Origin: UBA1930 sp943371535 | Lineage (GTDB): Bacteria; Bacteroidota; Bacteroidia; Chitinophagales; Chitinophagaceae | Direction of reading: 5' to 3' | Assembly (NCBI GenBank): GCA_943371535.1 | Contig: CALRVE020000014.1 | Span: 1 to 64,000 of the forward strand | Length of the DNA stretch: 64,000 nt | In this document: one piece after another, positions 62,787 to 64,000 of the stretch | How positions within the stretch are numbered: position 1 is the stretch's first letter | Layout of the letters: each line of letters begins with the position of its first letter | Notes under the pieces: generated by a model | The model's input: the letters and a program-made list of their open reading frames with translations, nothing else | Told to the model about the DNA's origin: nothing | The model's database searches: none | Made by a program: the position numbers and the translations under genes

Positions 62787-63215
62787 AAAAGATGTTAGAT
62801 ACTAGATACTAGATGTTGGATACTAGATTTCTGATTTCGCATTTCTGATTAGTAATTATTGGTTACGAGTTGTTGGTTACTGGTTGCAAGTTTTTAAACT
62901 TTTTATTTTTAGTTTCCCAAATCCTAACCCCTAATTCCAAATTCCCAACTCCTAATTCCCAATTCCTAAGTTTTAGTTTTCAACCTTTAGTTTTTTCCCT
63001 TTTAGTTTTTAGTCTTTTCCCTTTTAGTTTTTACCCAATTCCTAACTCCTAATTCCAAATTTCCCAACGCCCAATTCCTAATTTCCTAACCCCTAATTCC
63101 CCAATCACTAATTCACAATTCCTTTGTTTTAGTTTTTTAACCCTTTAGTTTTTAGTTTTTCCACTCCTAATTCCCTTGTTTTAGTTTTTCCAACTCCTGA
63201 CTTCCGACTTCAGAC
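62787..63215. repeat. Long pyrimidine-rich tract of drifting short repeats
   Basis: This fills most of the 485-base gap between the GT2 and SLBB genes; no gene is seen. From 62787 to 62890 it is built of GATACTAGAT and GGTTACTGGTT-like units. From 62910 to 63215 it repeats variants of CCTAATTCC, CCCAATTCC and TTTTAGTTTTT, strongly C/T-biased on the plus strand, hence purine-rich in a minus-strand transcript. The units vary by single bases, so it is not a simple tandem array. Confidence 0.75.
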
Positions 63216-63221
63216 TCCTAA

Positions 63222-63974
63222 CTAGATTCTCGGAAACAAAAACTGCTTGATTTTTCTCACTGGTTTTAGCATTAATGTGTACCATTTGGGGGTGAGGTTA
63301 TTCAAACGCCAAGCCAAATAATCTTCTTTATGAGCTTTTATTCTATTGCTGAACGATTTAGTACTTTGTCCACCACTACGCATATGTACTAATACATCGT
63401 GCAAATACTCTACTTTAATTTGATGCATGTATAAAAAACGTAGCAACAATTCATAATCGGCTGAACTTTTTAATGAGGTATTGAATGTACCCAATTGATT
63501 GTATACAGACTTACGTACAAAAAATGTAGGATGCGGAGGCATCCAACCTTTTAAAAATAAATTCACATCATAACCGCCAGCAATCCACTTACGAAGAATT
63601 TTTTTAGGATTTTCTGGATGCACAAAAATTAAATTGCCATAAACGGCATCGCAACCAGTGGTTTCAAATAATTCAACCACTTCTTTAATTACATTTTCAT
63701 GAGCAAAAAAATCATCCGAATTTAAAATGCCAATAATATCGCCATTGGTTAAGGCAATACCTTTATTCATAGCATCGTAAATACCATTGTCTTTTTCTGA
63801 AATTACTTTACTTACATGAGATGAAGCATGTACCAATGCTAAAGTATTATCTTTCGAAACACCATCTACCACAATATGCTCAATATTGCCATAGGTTTGT
63901 ACCTTAACCGATTCTAGTGTATCGGTTACTGTACTTGCACTATTATAGGTAGCTGTTATAATGGAGACTTTCAT
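63222..63974 (-). CDS. Glycosyltransferase family 2
   Basis: 250 residues, GT-A fold. V-S-I-I-T-A-T-Y-N-S-A-S-T-V-T-D-T-L-E-S-V (nucleotide site), E-H-I-V-V-D-G-V-S-K-D-N-T, S-E-K-D-N-G-I-Y-D-A-M-N-K-G-I and G-I-L-N-S-D-D-F (DxD-type) match the GT2 branch found in capsule and colanic-acid loci (WcaE-like). It is separated from the SLBB gene by the repeat tract. The upstream part of the locus lies beyond the window. Confidence 0.93.
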   Translation of the reverse strand: MKVSIITATYNSASTVTDTLESVKVQTYGNIEHIVVDGVSKDNTLALVHASSHVSKVISEKDNGIYDAMNKGIALTNGDIIGILNSDDFFAHENVIKEVVELFETTGCDAVYGNLIFVHPENPKKILRKWIAGGYDVNLFLKGWMPPHPTFFVRKSVYNQLGTFNTSLKSSADYELLLRFLYMHQIKVEYLHDVLVHMRSGGQSTKSFSNRIKAHKEDYLAWRLNNLTPKWYTLMLKPVRKIKQFLFPRI

Positions 63975-64000
63975 GAAAGTGTAAACTTAAATCTGAATGG

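Noticed and set aside
62787..63215. CRISPR array
   Set aside because: The units are short, drift in sequence and spacing, have no fixed repeat and unique spacers, and no cas gene is present.
1..64000. tRNA, rRNA, tmRNA, insertion sequences or prophage genes
   Set aside because: No clover-leaf-like blocks with a GGTTCGA-type T-loop, no rRNA-like conserved stretches, and no transposase or integrase frames were seen in reading both strands by eye.

Overview
The window is AT-rich (roughly one third G+C by eye) and reads as chromosomal DNA of a Bacteroidota bacterium, probably of the Chitinophagales/Chitinophagaceae type. Supporting signs are TAnnTTTG-type promoter elements, very weak Shine-Dalgarno sequences, many TTG starts, a Bacteroidota-style surface protein with a G-N-W-x-D-x-x-S-W segment, a Na+/xylose import cluster, a clade II nosZ cluster and SLBB-type polysaccharide export. 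I see no rRNA, tRNA, CRISPR array, transposase or phage gene. The genus cannot be fixed from the sequence alone.

Layout. 1-2165: N-terminal part of a large secreted beta-rich surface protein that runs off the left edge. 2374-14468: mixed housekeeping genes, namely two ECF sigma factors (the second coupled to a membrane-anchored possible anti-sigma protein and followed by a lipoprotein), a dipeptide epimerase-like enolase, an ABC-F ATPase, P5C dehydrogenase (pruA), a thioesterase, a YceI protein, a VIT/CCC1 metal transporter, AMP nucleosidase and an HsdR-N-like protein. 14471-22020: a xylose/xylan cluster, with xylB, xylA, a Na+/sugar symporter and a GH43 glycosidase on the minus strand and a divergent AraC-type regulator.

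22039-32796 is the most distinctive block, a nitrous-oxide/NO module. The minus strand carries, in transcription order, a c-type cytochrome lipoprotein, nosZ, a fasciclin lipoprotein, a membrane protein-NosL fusion, nosD, nosF, nosY, a hemerythrin-like protein and a truncated hemoglobin. Divergently on the plus strand lie a Crp/Fnr regulator, a polytopic protein resembling a heme-copper oxidase subunit I that seems to lack its active-site ligands, and a RIC/ScdA iron-sulfur repair protein. No nitrate, nitrite or NO reductase gene is in view.

32955-44699: rplU-rpmA followed by a 53-residue Lys/Ala/Pro histone-H1-like gene; two tandem LTA-synthase-like phosphatase-superfamily membrane enzymes with a divergent PAP2 phosphatase; a CorC/CNNM transporter; a LolA-like protein; an ABC-2 exporter; and a MerR protein with a CarH-like cobalamin domain. 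44819-63974: a long minus-strand surface-polysaccharide locus with SLBB export protein, Wzz-like and Wzx-like proteins, an EpsG/Wzy-like polymerase, five glycosyltransferases, and nucleotide-sugar genes for dTDP-rhamnose (rmlA, B, C but no rmlD here), GDP-fucose (gmd, fcl), a UDP-glucuronate-type epimerase and a heptose-type nucleotidyltransferase. Its first gene lies near the right edge, so the locus probably continues beyond the window.

Functions are assigned from motifs and remembered family patterns. No database search was possible.
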